Below are positions 13,001-24,020 of a DNA stretch of 64,000 nt, one piece after another. Each line of letters begins with the position of its first letter. Position 1 is the stretch's first letter. Under the pieces are notes generated by a model, which did no database searches, was not told where the DNA came from, and saw only the letters and a program-made list of their open reading frames with translations. This DNA comes from Trichoplax adhaerens (Eukaryota > Placozoa > Uniplacotomia > Trichoplacea > Trichoplacidae): the NCBI RefSeq assembly GCF_000150275.1, contig NW_002060947.1:8278043-8342042 (forward strand), given 5' to 3'. The position numbers and the translations under genes were made by a program.

Positions 13001-16000
13001 TCCTACATGCTCCAGATATTGTACAAGTCAAATAAGTAAGTCAAATTTTCGAATATTAATTCTAAAATATAATCCATATAATTTGATTGCCCTACATTAT
13101 TGCGGCAATCATTGGACTTGTTAGACGTCATACTAAAATTATTTAACAGATCCATGTGATCCAAATCCTTGCAAATATGGTAAATGCAATGCTGAAAATT
13201 TCGCTAATTTCACTTGTCAATGTCTACCTGGCTATGGTGGCAAGCTTTGTGATCAAGGTAACTATTGTATTTTGTATCTAGTCATTCAGTTTCTGCCCCA
13301 AATTTTCCAGTTGATTTAGTTGCATATTTAGCTTCATAGCTGTCTAGAATAAGCCAATAAGCGCGCAATTTCTTCTTATAATCTCTATTAGGGATTCTGT
13401 AGGTATCTAAGTTACATTCATCAATAACCAATAGAAGATCACATGAAACATACCATCCTAATATTAACACAAATGCTTTTAATTTGAATATTTCATTAAG
13501 TAATAAATCAATGACGTACCTATCTGATTCAATAAATATCTTAAAATTATACTTTCGTTCGTTGCAATTTAGATTGCTGCTATATCTAGTAATGATAAAT
13601 TAAAAATTGAAGTAAGTGTCGTAATTCCCTGAAAGTTATCCAACATTCCATAGAAAGCTTACCATCTGTATTAATGTAAAGTAGATTTGAAATTGTTACT
13701 TCCGTATCGTCGTTGTTCTGCTATTTAGCTATTGCAATATTATATACTACGATATCAGAATTTATAACGGCAAGATGCCTTGATAATTATTGACTGGCTC
13801 GCACTTTTTCAAGAATCATTCATTTTACGATTAAAAGCTTTTTAACAATACCATCATCCCTTGTATAATTTTTTTCTTAATTATTTATTTTATTTAGAAA
13901 TTAATGAATGTTCCTCTAATCCTTGCTACACCGGGAAATGTATCGATCTTATAAATAACTACACTTGTCAGTGTCCCCAAGGAATGACTGGTCCCAATTG
14001 TGATACTGGTAGCTGCATTAATTGCTCAATTAATCTAAATAGTGGATCTAAACCTATAAAATTCACCTTACTATTTGTACGAGCATATCTTACTGTGATT
14101 AATTTTTATAGTCAATAAAGTCCGATTTATTAACTGTGATCTAATTTTGTTGCTCTACGCTACAATAAGCTATACTAGCTTTCAGCATGCACGTATGTAT
14201 ACTTGAAATACATATATAGATATATATATAATATATATATTTGTGATAAGAATACTTATGTATGGAATTTTCAGTAGAGATCTATTTTTTTGTAATTCCT
14301 ATATAATTCTACGTTATAGTAAGCATATAAGCTTACAGTATACACGAATGCATACTTGAATTATATTTATAAAACATGTAAATATAATCATATGTCAGCG
14401 GTATACTCATATGTGACTATTGTGAGCAGAGATCAATTTCTTTATCATAATTTCTTTTTTCTTTCAGATGTAAATGAATGCTTACAAAATAATGGTGGAT
14501 GCAGCCAATTTTGTCACAATACTTTTTCCAGTTATTCTTGTAGCTGTTCTAACGATTTTGAACTCCAAGCTGATAATCTTAACTGCTTCGGTACAAAGTT
14601 AATCTAAAAATACTGCTATTAGTATTAATAATTGATTAAAATTTATTTTATGTCCATAAAACCGCAGCTACTTGGTTACAAATTATTCATTGATACAATA
14701 TTGCTTTTCAAAAACAATAGGCCAAAGCATTTATACCTATCAAAACTGACATTCTTTCCTAATAAAAATACTACATATCATAATAAATGATTATTTTTAT
14801 TGTAGATCCTTGCTCCATCGGGCATATATCTTTTAATAATACATTTACTCAAGCAATTGATATTGCAACTTTGTCCAATATAAACCATCAGTGTCATCGT
14901 TATACGACCAACAATGAATATTCGCGATGGTATCAGGCTAATTTGCAAGATAACTGCAAACACTTAACCAAGTGGGTCAATAACACTCAACAACAAGGTA
15001 TTATAATTAAATACTGAAGCAAAGAGCTTCTAAATTATTCTAAAAGCAAAATTTTTGTTGATGATCAAATGCGATTATCTAGGAAGCTATGATATCTTAT
15101 TGAAATTTCACTTTAGTAGCGAATCATTATTGCTAATAATCCTTACATTCTTAGTCCAGAATGATATAGCAATAAAAAATCGTAGCCTATGCCTCCATTT
15201 TGGTCTTTCAACTTGCTTGAAAACGATGCCCATTAAGACAAAGTCTTGCGGCAATGGATCCATTGTTTATAAAGTAGATCGCTTTTCTGCATGCATTCTC
15301 AATCATTGCAGTCAAATCACCGATTATGGTATATTATTTATTAGCTTTTATAATAGATAGAATGTAATAGCTTGCACATGACCTGATCATCGATTAATTA
15401 TTAATAAATTAAATGCTTGCTACGCCTATTAAAGATTTTTGTAGCTCATCTCCTTGTCAGCATGGACAGTGCCAATCAACAGCAACTGGGTATGAGTGCA
15501 CTTGTTTTAATGGATATCATGGATTAAACTGCCAGTATGAAGGTAATCAGATTGTACTTAGTGTAAGTAAGACTTTGCAGTAGCAAACTTCTTCAACAGA
15601 GATAGCTTTTCACATAAAATGAGATATGAAAGCTACAAAGTCAATCATCAGTAAAAGTTTTATAGCCGTAAAACGGCTTAGGTATCTAAACAACGTTAAT
15701 TTTATCAATATCAGACACGAATCAAATAGAATTAGCAAAAGTGATTATAAAATGTACCAAAACTTTGAATGAAACAGTCCAGGCATAATATTTGTTATTC
15801 TCCGATAGGATTTTCTGTCTATCTTGAAATGGATATTTATTTAAGTCATGCATTGCTCTATTACACTTTGAATATTTTGTACTCAATAGTTTTAAGTTTA
15901 TATAATCAAAATCATTAATAATGACTTGGATAAACAGTCTATAAATACTTGTTTATAAGGGAAAGTCAACCATCTAATCAATAACAAAGTAATCGACAAA

Positions 16001-17439
16001 GCTAAGAATACCATACCAATTTCATTTTCGTCAAATTCCTATCTTGCAGTCGATATGACATAGCAAGAAATTATATCAGCTACCCAATCCTATAAGTAGT
16101 CTTCTGAAGGTTTTGATAGCCAATCAGATTTGAAAGTCATCACTTGATCTAATATAGTACAAGACTTTACATCATATTGAAATAGAAGGGCTTCCAACAT
16201 GATGGCAACTTTCGTTTTGCCACTCTGTGAGCATTTGGATTACTGTGGCGCATCCTTGAACTTTTATTTCATTAATTTCGATTATCATAGTCAGTATAGA
16301 AATGATATGGTGAATTTTTTATGTCGCTAAATGATATCATTGACTGGTGCTTTTTCGCTTTAGATCCGTGTTTATTCAATCCTTGTCTTCGTGGAGAGTG
16401 TTTAGTCACTAGCAATAGCAGTTATAGTTGTCGATGTTTTCCTTTCTATACTGGAAATCATTGCCAAACAGAACTGATAGAAAAGGCTGGTACGATAATA
16501 TCAATAAATATTTCTCCTTATTTTATTCATTTAAGACAGTATTGATTATAAATTGCTGATGAACATAAGCAATCGCAAATTTTCATCATATCCGAATACT
16601 GCATCTTCTTTATTAATTAATAATTTTTTGACTTGATAAAATGAAATACTAAGAAGTTACTAATCAAAGTCTATATTATTTGATCAGTATATTGTCGAAC
16701 CAGACCTAATTCTTGCCTTGAGCTTGCTAAACAAGTACAAAATAAGAAATTAATTAATCAATACTACGACATCTATGATACTAATACTTGCGATCATCAG
16801 CAACCGAAAAAATGGCGTGTGTACTGTGACTTTAACTCGCAGCCAGGCTATGCTTGGACATTAATAGAATCATTTTCTCTAGCAAATTCTCGTCATTCAA
16901 AAATTAATCGCGCTTTTACATATAATTCTCCGATCAATCATCAACGATCGCAGGTTAAATGGTCCTTGTATCGCATCGGCCGCCCTGAGATGTTGCATAT
17001 ATTCAATCGAAATCGAGATTCAAGCAGCGGAGCTTTATGGCGCGCAACATGTAATTTTAATTCTCTTTCCCTTCCTCTTCCTGCTAATCCTGTCGATTAT
17101 ATGCAAGGCTCCTTTTATAGAAAAGGAGGATTCGATTTCTTGACCAATATTGAAGGATTCGATATCTTACAGTACAGGCGCGATGGGGATTGTCGAAATG
17201 TTGATTACTTGAATATTCGCGGCAATTCTTACAGAGGCAAAAGATTTCAATTTTGGGCTAGCGGCAGCTACCATTTAGTGATCGATTCTTTTCGTACAAG
17301 ATGTGATGGGATAACTATTCCAAGATCTGTAAAGAATGAGCATAATTTCGGCCTTTATGCTGGTCGTAATACTCAATTTACATGCAGCTCCGACTCCTCT
17401 AGTATCACAAGTTGGTGGATAGGAGCAAAAGTCAAGTAA
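8258..17439 (+). CDS. Multi-module D8C/EGF secreted or cell-surface protein (5' end incomplete)
   Basis: Twenty-one exons from 8258 join without a stop to 3,614 nt, about 1,204 codons; the first exon(s) with the ATG are missing. All 20 internal exons begin and end in phase 1 and are multiples of three, as in shuffled extracellular modules. Order: D8C, EGF, EGF, EGF, Ca-EGF; D8C, EGF, Ca-EGF, Ca-EGF; D8C, EGF, EGF-like with EINEC, Ca-EGF; D8C, EGF, EGF; then a 250-residue terminal region. The D8C (8-cysteine) module is known from uromodulin, GP2 and OIT3, where it sits with EGF domains before a ZP domain. No ZP domain, membrane segment or GPI signal is seen here, so secretion is likelier than anchoring. 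A matrix, mucus or adhesive role is inference. Many N-glycosylation sequons (NNS, NRT, NYT) support an extracellular location. Confidence 0.85.
8523..8588. repeat. Foldback hairpin inside D8C intron
   Basis: Arms 8523-8537 (AGGGACTACTTTCCA) and 8574-8588 (TGGATAGTAGTCCCT) are inverted with one mismatch in 15 bp. A smaller inverted pair (ACTTC / GAAGT) lies in the loop. The whole 66-bp structure sits in the intron between 8470 and 8670. Confidence 0.7.
10470..12014 (+). other. Cycle 2: D8C + EGF + two Ca-binding EGFs
   Basis: The D8C domain spans 10470-10682 ([21 protein letters not shown]) and 10881-11039 ([26 protein letters not shown]). EGF exons are 11319-11423 (DYCDPNPC), 11583-11693 ([10 protein letters not shown]) and 11895-12014 ([24 protein letters not shown]). 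The last two have the acidic D-I-N-E-C start of calcium-binding EGFs. Confidence 0.85.
11712..11840 (+). pseudogene. Vestigial duplicate of the Ca-EGF exon at 11895
   Basis: The segment repeats the intron/exon junction that follows it: GATTAATAGCC...CACTTGCATA...TATAATTATA parallels GATTAATAATCC...CTACTTGCATA...TATAATTATAG. It then has AGCGAGCAGCTAAACATCAATTGCTCATATAT, beside the real exon's ACGAATGTCAACAACAAAATGGCAATTGCTCGCATATAT. A TA microsatellite has replaced the acceptor, and the coding frame is lost. Confidence 0.65.
12410..14590 (+). other. Cycle 3: D8C + EGF + EGF-like + Ca-binding EGF
   Basis: The D8C domain spans 12410-12625 ([21 protein letters not shown]) and 12865-13035 ([31 protein letters not shown]). 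Its second exon shares DGIVNRT with cycle 1. EGF exons are 13150-13257 (DPCDPNPC), 13898-14008 ([10 protein letters not shown]) and 14468-14590 ([12 protein letters not shown]). The D8C exit phase base is A rather than G, giving Asn instead of Asp at the next module's first residue. Confidence 0.8.
14157..14400. repeat. Intronic partial tandem duplication (~155 bp step)
   Basis: Blocks near 14160 (CTACAATAAGCTATACTAGC...GCACGTATGTATACTTGAA) and near 14310 (CTACGTTATAGTAAGC...ACACGAATGCATACTTGAA) are related. Both lie in the intron before the EGF exon at 14468, with a TA-rich microsatellite between them. Confidence 0.5.
14806..16489 (+). other. Cycle 4: diverged D8C + EGF + EGF
   Basis: Exons 14806-14997 and 15155-15328 keep the position, phase and outline of a D8C domain ([40 protein letters not shown]) but lack the CG...SPGW block and several usual positions. 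It is called mainly from its place in the cycle. EGF exons follow at 15435-15542 ([13 protein letters not shown]) and 16364-16489 ([13 protein letters not shown]). No Ca-binding EGF closes this cycle. Confidence 0.65.
16688..17439 (+). other. Terminal exon: 250-residue C-terminal domain, fibrinogen-like start
   Basis: The single 752-nt exon begins after TATTTGATCAG and ends at TAA 17437-17439. Near the start it has [12 protein letters not shown] and then VYCDF...[11 protein letters not shown], the pattern that opens fibrinogen-type and related lectin-like domains. The middle ([33 protein letters not shown]) does not show the usual fibrinogen calcium site. It ends CSSDSS...SWWIGAKVK with cysteines near the C-terminus. 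It could be a divergent fibrinogen-like domain or a lineage-specific one. Confidence 0.6.
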
Positions 17440-17559
17440 TACTGTAGTAGTTGGTTAATATTTTCTTCACTAATTTATATTATTCTTAGCGACCAATCAT
17501 CTTAATTAATAGATAATATGGAGAAATTGCACATCTCATTTAATGATGGACACTGATGG

Positions 17560-17565
17560 AATAAA
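17560..17565 (+). terminator. Polyadenylation signal of the D8C/EGF gene
   Basis: AATAAA lies about 120 nt after the stop codon. A second AATAAA is at 17747-17752. Either could be used. Confidence 0.45.
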
Positions 17566-19204
17566 AGGTAAAAGTTAATGCCTATAGTCGTAAATAATCT
17601 CATCTAAAATATCATATGGCCCCTACTCTTAAAAGGAAGAATTCTATTAATTATTCTTTCTTCAGCAAAAGAACAGATAGTCGTTCTTTTAAAATAGCAA
17701 TCAACACTAGTAATCTTAATCAACTTCCAATAGCCGATTGTAAGGTAATAAATAATCAAATTGAAATCGAGATAATAACAGTTTAATTTGATTAATTAAG
17801 CTTTTAATCTATTGCTTACGAATTATCAAAGTATTTTGGAATTGATTCAATATTGATTGATCGTATGATGATTAATTAATCTGCAGAAAATAACGTGCAA
17901 TGTGCAATGATATCATATAATAAAGTGCTGTTTTTTTCAAATGTCTTAAATAACTATTGGTACTATCAGTAGGTTTGATCAGAATCATATTGCACTTCAC
18001 TGAGTTACTTATTATCCTTTAACAACAGTAAAATGACAAAATCTTGATATAATTTCTTTTTGATACATTTAATAAAAATCATTTGATCATTTAAATGAAT
18101 ATTATGATTTATTAATTTCTTCTGATAATACAGTATATGCCTTGTAATAAATCATTGCAAATAAAGGCATGTAATAAAATAAGAATTTGCTATGGTGTAG
18201 CATCTGTTATAATGCAATTCTTACAGTTACGATTAATGAACAATTCCTATTAATCACTATCGTCACCAGCATCATTTCCGTATCTTGCAGAATAATTTCC
18301 GTCTGTTGCTGCAAAAAAGCACATAATCAAGAGTGTATAACGTATTCGATACACTATGATTTGAAATTCCATCGGCTTGATGTTTAATTTTATCATTACA
18401 ATGGCAAATTTTATCCCAATAGCTCCATAATCAGGCATATCGTAGCATTCATATTCGCAGCACCACCATTACTACTGACTAGAATTGTAAGTCGATTTTT
18501 TAAGGGTCTGCAATAAATCAGTCTAACTGGATTTAGAACCCGAACTAAGCTTTATTACAATAAAAAACAACCGTAACTGTATTTATAACAAACTACGAAC
18601 AAGAAGAACTCTCGATCTACTCATTGCATGCGCTCATAAATCCTAGCGTACGACTTATTTAGCAATAGTGGTAACATTATAACGCTTCCACACGTTAAGT
18701 ACGGGCTTTAAACTACCATATTTTGCCGGGGCACGAGCAACTAATCGCATTAAACTACGCAAGTATTATAGCCTAAGGTAGTGCATATTAGTAATTATAT
18801 ACTTAATTAAGAATTTAATGCAGTACTAAACTCTTGGTACTGCATAAGTATATCTACCAGTCGCCTTAACTGTATTAACTATATTCAATAACACTACTTA
18901 AAGAAGTCTACTGCGATCTGGAAATTATGACGAGTGAATTAAGATTGGGAATCAAAATCACAAAATAAGTAACCAACATCGACTTATTGACCATAGTAAA
19001 TGATTTTAACAGATAAATTGAGATCAATCTAACCAATTGTATAGAACTTCTGTATACATTTATGTCACGGTATTAAAGACTGCCGTTAACTGTTCTAAGT
19101 CAACTATACGGTGTTGACTATTTTGTATCACTTAAGGGATTTGCTCGATTTTAACAACTCAGAATTTTGAGTTGACAGACTACGAACCTAGTGCCAACAA
19201 CCCG
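17566..19204. other. Intergenic DNA after the D8C/EGF gene
   Basis: No supported gene. A short open frame at 18187-18387 contains a hydrophobic run followed by CCCKK that could resemble a membrane segment with a basic stop-transfer, but no splice context or homologue was recognised. The right end may be decayed sequence belonging to the duplicate terminal exon below. Confidence 0.4.
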
Positions 19205-19255
19205 TACACTACAGCAAGCACTACAAATTGGTGGACAGGAACCAAAGTTAATTAA
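19205..19255 (+). pseudogene. Relic of a D8C/EGF-type terminal exon
   Basis: The last 16 codons before TAA (19253-19255) read YTTASTTNWWTGTKVN. The intact gene ends [17 protein letters not shown]. Matching W-W, G, K-V and stop positions indicate common descent. The upstream several hundred bases do not give a continuous frame, so the rest of the exon has decayed or was never included. Confidence 0.5.
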
Positions 19256-19740
19256 TGCAATCGTTATTGGTTGATCTAGTCGCCCGGAGTTAAAGAAAAT
19301 GAAATAGCAATTTTCGGGAAATTATTTTAAATAATTAAAGTCTTCAATTTTAATTAAAAGAAATTAAATCTAACCAGGTATGATATAATCGAACTATTGC
19401 ATCTTTCTTTATCAATTTTTAAACTTTAATCGATGAATATTTATCAAAATTGCAATTTACGAATGAAACATCTAAAGTAATCGTTGTAACGTAAGTGCTA
19501 GTGGCGCATACTTTTTGAATTATTATACAACGTAATAGTTGATTCGGGTATATGGTGCTGTTATTACACGCCATCGAATGCGCATAAATTGAATTAGTGC
19601 ATTGATAAAATCATAGCAGGATGTTTATTGTGCGGTAGTATATTTACATAGCTTTAATGTGGAAAAAGAATAAATCTTACACTCTAGCTTACAAGTTAAG
19701 TTATTCTCGTACAGTCTTATAATAGTAATCTAAGCTATAT

Positions 19741-21850
19741 TTGGGGCTGCACTACATAAGGTATGGAAGATTATATCTAGACAAGACAGAGGCGTATAAT
19801 AATGCATTGGCCTTAGCTTCTATAGGTTGCAATGAAGTTTGCATATCTGAGTTTAATTCTACTTTTAAGGTATACGGAAAATTACATCATAAGATCGGAT
19901 CGCTTATTCCGTTAACCGGCCAAGCGCCAAAGTTCGCTTAGTTATTCTTCTATAATAGTGATAATGAATTGCAAAATAGATTACAACATATCAATAGTGT
20001 TGATGAGAATATATTAAGAAAATTGCGAGATATGCTACATACCGTAAATAGCTATATACATTATACAGTCCTTAAAATGTGCTATTGAAGTTATAAGCGA
20101 AGAAGTAGATATGTCGATAGTCTTGCATGCTGATAAACGTTTACGACCAAATGAAGAGCATTCTGGCGTTATGTTCTACCATCTAGATCTGAAGTTGTGG
20201 TTATAATTCCAGGTGAAACCACAGGCAACTTAGACGTAATACTACGTGGTAGAAATAGTTCACTGCAAAGAATTCAACCCGTACATAGATCATACAATGC
20301 TCTGCATTATCTTTTGCTGTTTCCATTAGGTAATGATAAGTGGAAACTTGGTCTCACCAAAGCCGATCGTCGAACATTGACAGCACCTGATTTTTATAAA
20401 TACCGCCTTCAAATTCAATCAAGTAATTTCAACATTATTTTAAAAAGTATGCAGGTAATGCAACAATACGTAGTTGATCAACGGGCAAAGATTGAATCCA
20501 GCCGCTTAGACTGGGTAAAAAAAAATCATCGAACAATTAGAGCAGAGAAATATTGTGGTTTATACGATGCTGTTAGACAAAATGACGCCGTCAACGCAGG
20601 AAAAAATGGAATTTTACCAATAAGCATTTACGGCAGTCCGAGGTTTTATTCTGAAGCCTTTACAAATACAATGACTATCGTTCGATACCTTGGAAAGCCG
20701 GATTATTTTATAACCTTTGCGACAAATCCTAACTGGAAGAAAATTACTGAATCTCTATTTCTAGGCAATAAGCTTATAATCGGCCAGACTTGTGCTGTCG
20801 TGTTTTTAAAATGAAATTAGATTCTCTTACAGATGATATTTTGAAAAAATGTATCAGGCAAAGTAGTGGCGCGTGTATCAACGATAGAATGGCAAAAGAC
20901 AGGATTAATTCATTGCCGTATCCTTTGATTATGGATACGGAGGGTAAACCTCATACTCCCGAAGTCATTATTTGATGCAGCATATCCAAATTATCATACT
21001 TTAACGCTAAAATATAAATATAATCGATTTATTCTATTTCCAACCATAAACATCATTATAGATAATAGATAAAGTTGTTTCAGCTGAGATTTCTGATGAA
21101 ATCACTAATCCAGACCTATACAATATCGTAACCTGTCATAATATTCATGGACCTTTCGGAGAGTTCAATCCAAGCAGCAACTGCATGACTGTGATAAATG
21201 ATGCTATGAGACACAACAAAGGATTTCCTAATAAGTTACGTAGCCTTATGATTATACAAGAAAACTCCTAACCAGAATATCGGCGTAGATCGCCCGAAAA
21301 TGGCGGTAGAATTCATAAAAAAGGTGATAAATGAATGAAAAACCGTTTTCGGTAATTCTTATGTGGTAGCATATAAATAATCCTTTTCTCTCAATTCGTT
21401 ATCAAGCTCATATTAATGTTGAAGTGTTGTATTCTATACAGGCCGCGAAATACTTATATTGGTATATTCTAAAGGTCCATGATAAAACTGCCATGACTAT
21501 TGAATGCGACAACGTTAACGCTATTATCGGAAATAGCGAAATTCAAAATTACGTAAATGCCAGGTACATGTCTGCAAGTGAGGCATTTTGGAAACATATA
21601 GATTTGAAATACTCAAAAACTACCCTCCTGTGGAAAAATTACCTTGCCATCTACAGAACCAACAAATAGTTTTTTGCAAGAAGAAAATGCTCAAGAAACT
21701 GCTCTGCGAGGTCCACCAGTTACAAAATCGGCCGAGTATATGACTATCTGTATATGCCGAGATATTGCAACCAAACAGATTTTGTAGCCTGATTTTCCGA
21801 GATATTTTACATGGAATCAACAGCGAAAGAAAAGGCAAAGGCGAAAACGA
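19741..21850 (+). pseudogene. Helitron Rep (HUH endonuclease) half, inactivated
   Basis: The best-preserved block is 20197-20814: IIPGETTGNLDVILRGRN, HRSYNALHYLLLFPLG, MQQYVVDQRAKIESSRL, LPISIYGSPRFYSEAF and PDYFITFATNPNWKKI. After a frameshift near 20850, translation gives TIEWQKTGLIHCRILLIMDT, where active Helitrons have an H-x-H metal site: the second histidine is Arg. NPDLYNIVTCHNIHGPFGEFNPSSNC (in two pieces) follows at about 21110 after a roughly 100-bp insert. NPFLSIRYQAHINVEVLYSI with KYLYWYILK comes next, then NARYMSASEAFW and PRYFTWNQQ. Confidence 0.85.
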
Positions 21851-22033
21851 GGAAGGGTAAGTAATATCTATTTCTTATATATCGCTATAATATTATACAG
21901 TACTATTGACTTTCTTAATTCAAATATGATATGTGAATATAAACTTTGTTACAGGAAATAGATTCGGAATCGGGATAAATTAAAGATTTACGAGTACCTG
22001 ATGTATTAGGAAGAATACCGACCACGTCAAAGT

Positions 22034-24020
22034 GAACAATATTTCCTAAGAATGTTGCTGCACCATAAATGGGGAGCAGTTTCCTTTGAAGATCTAAGAA
22101 TAATCAATGGACAGCTTACGTTTCAAGATGTATGCAAGAGATTAGGGCTAGTGGAAGATGATAGCGAAATAGACGCAGTAATGGAAGAAGCTAAAAAAAT
22201 CCGCTTTGGAAATCAACTAAGAGATATATTCGCCACCATCTTAATTTATTACAGGCAAGCTGATCCAATCCAGTTTTGTGGAAAACGCAAAACGAACTTT
22301 GAGGCGATCATATGAATCAATGTAACATGACTGAGCCATCAGAAACTATAATAAATCAAGTACTTATTTACACCCAGAATAGGCTGCAACGTTAAGGCTT
22401 AGATCTTGCCGATGATTTTCACTTGCCTAGGCCAATTAATCGTAGAACGACATGTAATCTATTGAATGAAGAGACATGTTTTGGCGTATCCTAACTACAA
22501 AATTGCGTAACTGAGCAATATCGAACTCTAAATCCTCAACAACGATAGGTCCAGTATATCTCTTCATATCAATAATATACTATATAATACTGTATATATC
22601 ACCTAAAATTCTAATATCTTCATAATAATTTTTAACCGAAATAGGTTTTTGATAATGTTATAGATTCTATTAATCAACAAGATGGTTGAATATTCACTTT
22701 GAATGCCCTGATGGCGCAGGGAAAACGTATGTTGTAAATTTAATATTATCCGCAGTACGGACAAATAATCAAATTGCATTAGCTTCGGCTATAAATGGCA
22801 TCGAAGCTACATTATTGGAGAATGGACGAATGCTACATAGCTTATGTAAAGTACCTGTTAATATTACTAAAAACTCAATCTGTAATGTATCTAGGAGGGA
22901 CCAACATGCTGAATTATTTCGATGTGCCAAGATATTGATTATTGATGAAATAAGAATGGGGCATCGATATATTTTTGAATGTGTACATAGAATGCTGTAA
23001 GATGTTCAACAAGATAGTCGACTCTTTGGTTGTATTACCGTTTTATTAGTTGGTGACTGGCGACAAATTTTACCTTTTGCACGCCATTACTCAAGAATAG
23101 AAACTGCGAAGCATGCCTTAAGAACTTATATACTGTACTGTATATAGGATAACGTACATCCACTAAATTGATCGATAAATAAGATAACTGCAATTTCAGA
23201 TACTGATGATCAAGATTATGTAAGATATTTATTAAATATTGGAAACGGGACCGCACCATATCATACGAGCTTACAACAATATAAAGATTCTATTTCCAAC
23301 CATCTGACCATAAACTCTAATTGTATAAATGATCTACTTGATTTCGTATTCGATAATTTATCTGATAACTTTCAAAATACAGCTTAGCTATGTTAAAGTG
23401 CTATTATTTGCCCCATGTATTCTACTGTCGATAAAATTAACAACATCATGCTCAGTAAATTTCCTGGCGAAGTTCGTGAATATAGAAGTTGTTATAAAAT
23501 TCTTGAACACGAATATGATTCTCCACTAGAGTTCATTAATCGATTAAATCCATCAGGATTGCCGCTCCATAACTTACTGTTTAAAAAAGGCTGCTGTATA
23601 ATTGTTTTAAGAAATTTAGACATGAAAAATGGCCATACAAATAGCTGTAGATATGTAATTAAAGAATTGTATGATAACATTATCGACGCAGTCATTGCTA
23701 CAGGCATTAATGCAGGAAAGCAAATATTTATACTACGTTTTAATTCAATTCCAACTGATGCTATTTATCCATTTCATATGTAAAGAAAAAGTTTCCAGTT
23801 CCGGGCTGCATTTGCTATAGCAGCTAATAAATCTCAAGGCCAGATATTAGATAGGATTGGACTGTATCTTGACAGATCAATGTTTACTCATGGTCAATTA
23901 TATGTAGCACTTAGTCGCAGACGCAGTACCAGTATTATTAAAATGCTAACCAAAAACGCGCATTTATCCGATGGTAATACGCAATTTACTGATAATATAG
24001 TATATCCTGAAATTTTGTAA
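22034..24020 (+). pseudogene. Helitron PIF1-type helicase half, inactivated
   Basis: 22052-22315 encodes LLHHKWGAVSFEDLR and TFQDVCKRLGLVEDD, the pre-helicase linker. 22686-23000 holds Walker A (DGAGKTYVVN) and Walker B (ILIIDE). Just after it comes LLVGDWRQILPF in another frame. 23415-23783 encodes PGEVREYRS, EFINRLNPSGLPLHNL and LRNLDMKNGHTNSCR. Finally 23785-24020, in a further frame, has AAFAIAANKSQGQ and HGQLYVALSRRRS, the C-terminal helicase motifs, ending at TAA 24018-24020. At least four frame changes separate these pieces. Confidence 0.85.

Larger units (their letters stand above)
19741..24020 (+). mobile_element. Decayed autonomous Helitron (Rep-helicase)
   Basis: Consecutive blocks in the order of Helitron RepHel proteins are visible on the + strand, broken by frameshifts and stops: the N-terminal YNNALALASIGCNE and HHKIGSLIPL; the Helitron-like N domain at 20197-20814; the HUH region near 20900; the INVEV...KYLYWYILK tyrosine region at 21415-21490; and a PIF1-type helicase at 22690-24020. 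Rolling-circle transposition is the known activity of the family. This copy cannot encode it. The ends (5' TC, 3' hairpin-CTRR) were not located, so the boundaries given are those of the coding relic only. Confidence 0.88.

Noticed and set aside
18187..18387. Short frame with a hydrophobic run and CCCKK
   Set aside because: A membrane segment is possible, but there is no acceptor, donor or neighbouring exon to join it to, and the D8C/EGF gene already stops at 17439.
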